A stretch of DNA of 64,000 nt from Panaeolus papilionaceus (lineage: Eukaryota > Basidiomycota > Agaricomycetes > Agaricales), in the NCBI GenBank assembly GCA_015501605.1, contig JADNRZ010000001.1:868001-932000 (forward strand), given 5' to 3'. A model generated the notes under the pieces. It had not been told where the DNA came from. It was given only the letters and a program-made list of their open reading frames with translations, and searched no databases. The position numbers and the translations under genes were made by a program. Positions 62,577 to 64,000 of this stretch are shown in pieces. Each line of letters starts with the position of its first letter. Within the stretch, counting starts at the first letter, position 1.

Positions 62577-63117
62577 TGACATTTCTACTCTAATTTCTTT
62601 TCTCTTCATCTTATCTCTGTTATCTCATCTTATCACATGTACTATCATCTCTCTTTGTACTTATATCTTATCTTATCTCTCTTTTCTCTTTATCCACATC
62701 ATTCTCCATGAATCTACTTCCATTTCTGCTATCACTCTACTTCTAACTCCTATCTATGACTCATCCTGATCTTCTGACTCCACTTATGACTCTGTATAAC
62801 TCATTCTTTTCATACCTTATCTACTCGGCATACACATGCACAGCCTCCTAAACACCTATATAAACCCTGTAGCCTATACCATTGTTCTTTAGCTGGTTCT
62901 TTAACTACAATAGAATGAACCTTGTACTGAACTTATCCTTGCTCTCTTCTAAGACAATACCATCAAGCATATCTTGAAGTGGCACTCTTGGAACAATAAC
63001 TTGAACCTTGATCTTGAAATCAAACTCAACTTCTCTTGACCTTGTGACAATTAGCTCCACAGCCTTAACCAGAAGCACATTTCATGCAACTGACTTCACA
63101 GTCTGAACTGTGGTGTC
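62577..63117 (+). repeat. LTR related to the 60812-61359 LTR
   Basis: Starts TGACATTTCTACTC and ends GGTGGTGTCA-type (TGACA/TGTCA inverted). Shares with the other LTR TTATCACNTGTACTATCATC, the TATA region CTATATAAACCCTGTAG (62858 on) and CTTCTAAGACAATACCA. An ACAGGGGTAA stretch just before it resembles a polypurine tract. About 541 bp; borders approximate. Confidence 0.65.
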
Positions 63118-63139
63118 ACGTTGTGACCTTTTCACTGAG

Positions 63140-63244
63140 ATGGCACAAGCGAACACTGGCCCAGGAGCAAGTAAACAGACAGATGTTGAGTCTGACTCCA
63201 ACAGAGAGGAGTGGATAGATGGTACAGTCAGGAGTAATAATTGA
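63140..63244 (+). CDS. Short ORF after the LTR (possible Gag start)
   Basis: MAQANTGPGASKQTDVESDS to SNN and TGA, 34 codons, starting 22 bp after the putative LTR end. It could be the first codons of an LTR element whose rest is lost or frameshifted. Not recognised. Confidence 0.25.
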   Translation: MAQANTGPGASKQTDVESDSNREEWIDGTVRSNN

Positions 63245-64000
63245 GCAAAAAAGAAGATCACCATCACCCTTGTCCATTGTCTGTCTCAACTTCAAAGCAC
63301 ACTTCAAAGCACAGACTTGGACTTGGAGACTCAAATTTGGAAGGGATAAAAAAGTGTATTGATTTAATCAATACAGATTTTGAGGTAATATAGAATTCAT
63401 ATGCTGCCATGCTCCCAGATTGAATATGTGAACTTGAAAAAGAAAAAACTCACCAGCAGCACATAACTCTTAACATGCTTCGAATATGTTGAAACAGTTC
63501 AAACTTGGGAGTCTTAGGGGAGTTGAGTTTGATGGTAATATCAGAGGGCTTCGAAAGAAGGACTAAAAATTCTAAAATCAATATAGGCCCTGCTACAGTT
63601 CAATATATACTAGCCTTGAGGCACTGCACTCAAGGTACTCTGTTATGATATCATAATACCCTCTGTCAACCCACCCAGCAGCATGGTGGTGTATGTACTG
63701 GAACAAGTGCCTCCTAATTTTGGGAATCATGGCCCCTGATCAGGCTTGCTGTCTTTGATGTTGACCATCATCATGGCGATAGATTAGATTAAAATAATGC
63801 TGGTGCAGCCTGACTGTGTGACTGATACTGTCAACATCTGTGTGAACCATGACAGCATGCTGCAAGCACTGCACAAAAGTCTTGAAGACAACTGGAGCTG
63901 CAGAATTCACAGTCCAGACATACAAACTCTACAGTTTTGAGCTTAGTATGGCTAGCTGGTAACAGTCCTATGCATAAAATAACAGTCCTAGCAGACTTTT
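63245..64000. other. Right end of the window, no clear gene
   Basis: On the minus strand a 61-codon frame (63925-63740) is followed in the next frame by IPKIRRHLFQYIHHHAAGWV (about 63735-63675); this may be a decayed gene but I cannot name it. Otherwise nothing recognised. Confidence 0.35.

Overview
The window reads as heterochromatin-like, transposon-packed DNA from a filamentous fungus, most likely a mushroom-forming basidiomycete. Support: chromodomain-bearing Ty3/gypsy (chromovirus) pieces, large non-LTR retrotransposons with an endonuclease-RT-RNase H layout, a short 57-nt intron with fungal splice signals, and older copies worn down mostly at CpG (C to T or G to A). I see no intact host gene, rRNA or bacterial feature, and the species cannot be named from this sequence alone.

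Layout. 1-2603: minus-strand Ty3/gypsy element (protease, Gag, LTR), cut by the window edge. 2604-50286: a nest of LINEs inserted into one another. I separate three families by protein sequence and 3' end: A (starts MSQTKSK in ORF2), B (starts MK[EG]TNNHCK in ORF2) and C (a diverged sister of A). Several nestings are proved by 13-14 bp target-site duplications: A2 into the B/A chimera A1, A4 into B4, B5 into B4, C2 into B7. B1 (17485-23862) is the best copy and keeps a complete 1,288-residue ORF2. DNA transposons without transposase sit inside the LINEs: one with CATCAGGAAAAAGCTA ends (5941-7406), one CAGTACTTT element (15192-16138), and a 3.3-kb element with long inverted arms made of 45-bp palindrome-bearing repeats (46647-49967).

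50287-64000 is AT-richer and older: solo LTRs, five CAGTACTTT-type elements or clusters, scraps of Ty3 Gag and LTR, two copies of a chromovirus pol 3' end followed by a second reading frame, a C-terminal piece resembling a pogo-like transposase, and two decayed copies of an intron-containing coiled-coil gene.

How the parts work together: in the LINEs, ORF1 is a zinc-knuckle RNA-binding protein and ORF2 nicks DNA, reverse transcribes from the nick and degrades the RNA. All three families end in nearly the same 45-bp tail with a small stem-loop, which suggests a shared RT recognition signal. The main candidates for something new are the CAGTACTTT element group, whose ends stay fixed while the palindromic subterminal repeats change; the 45-bp-repeat inverted element; and a chromovirus lineage in which a zinc-knuckle ORF follows pol.
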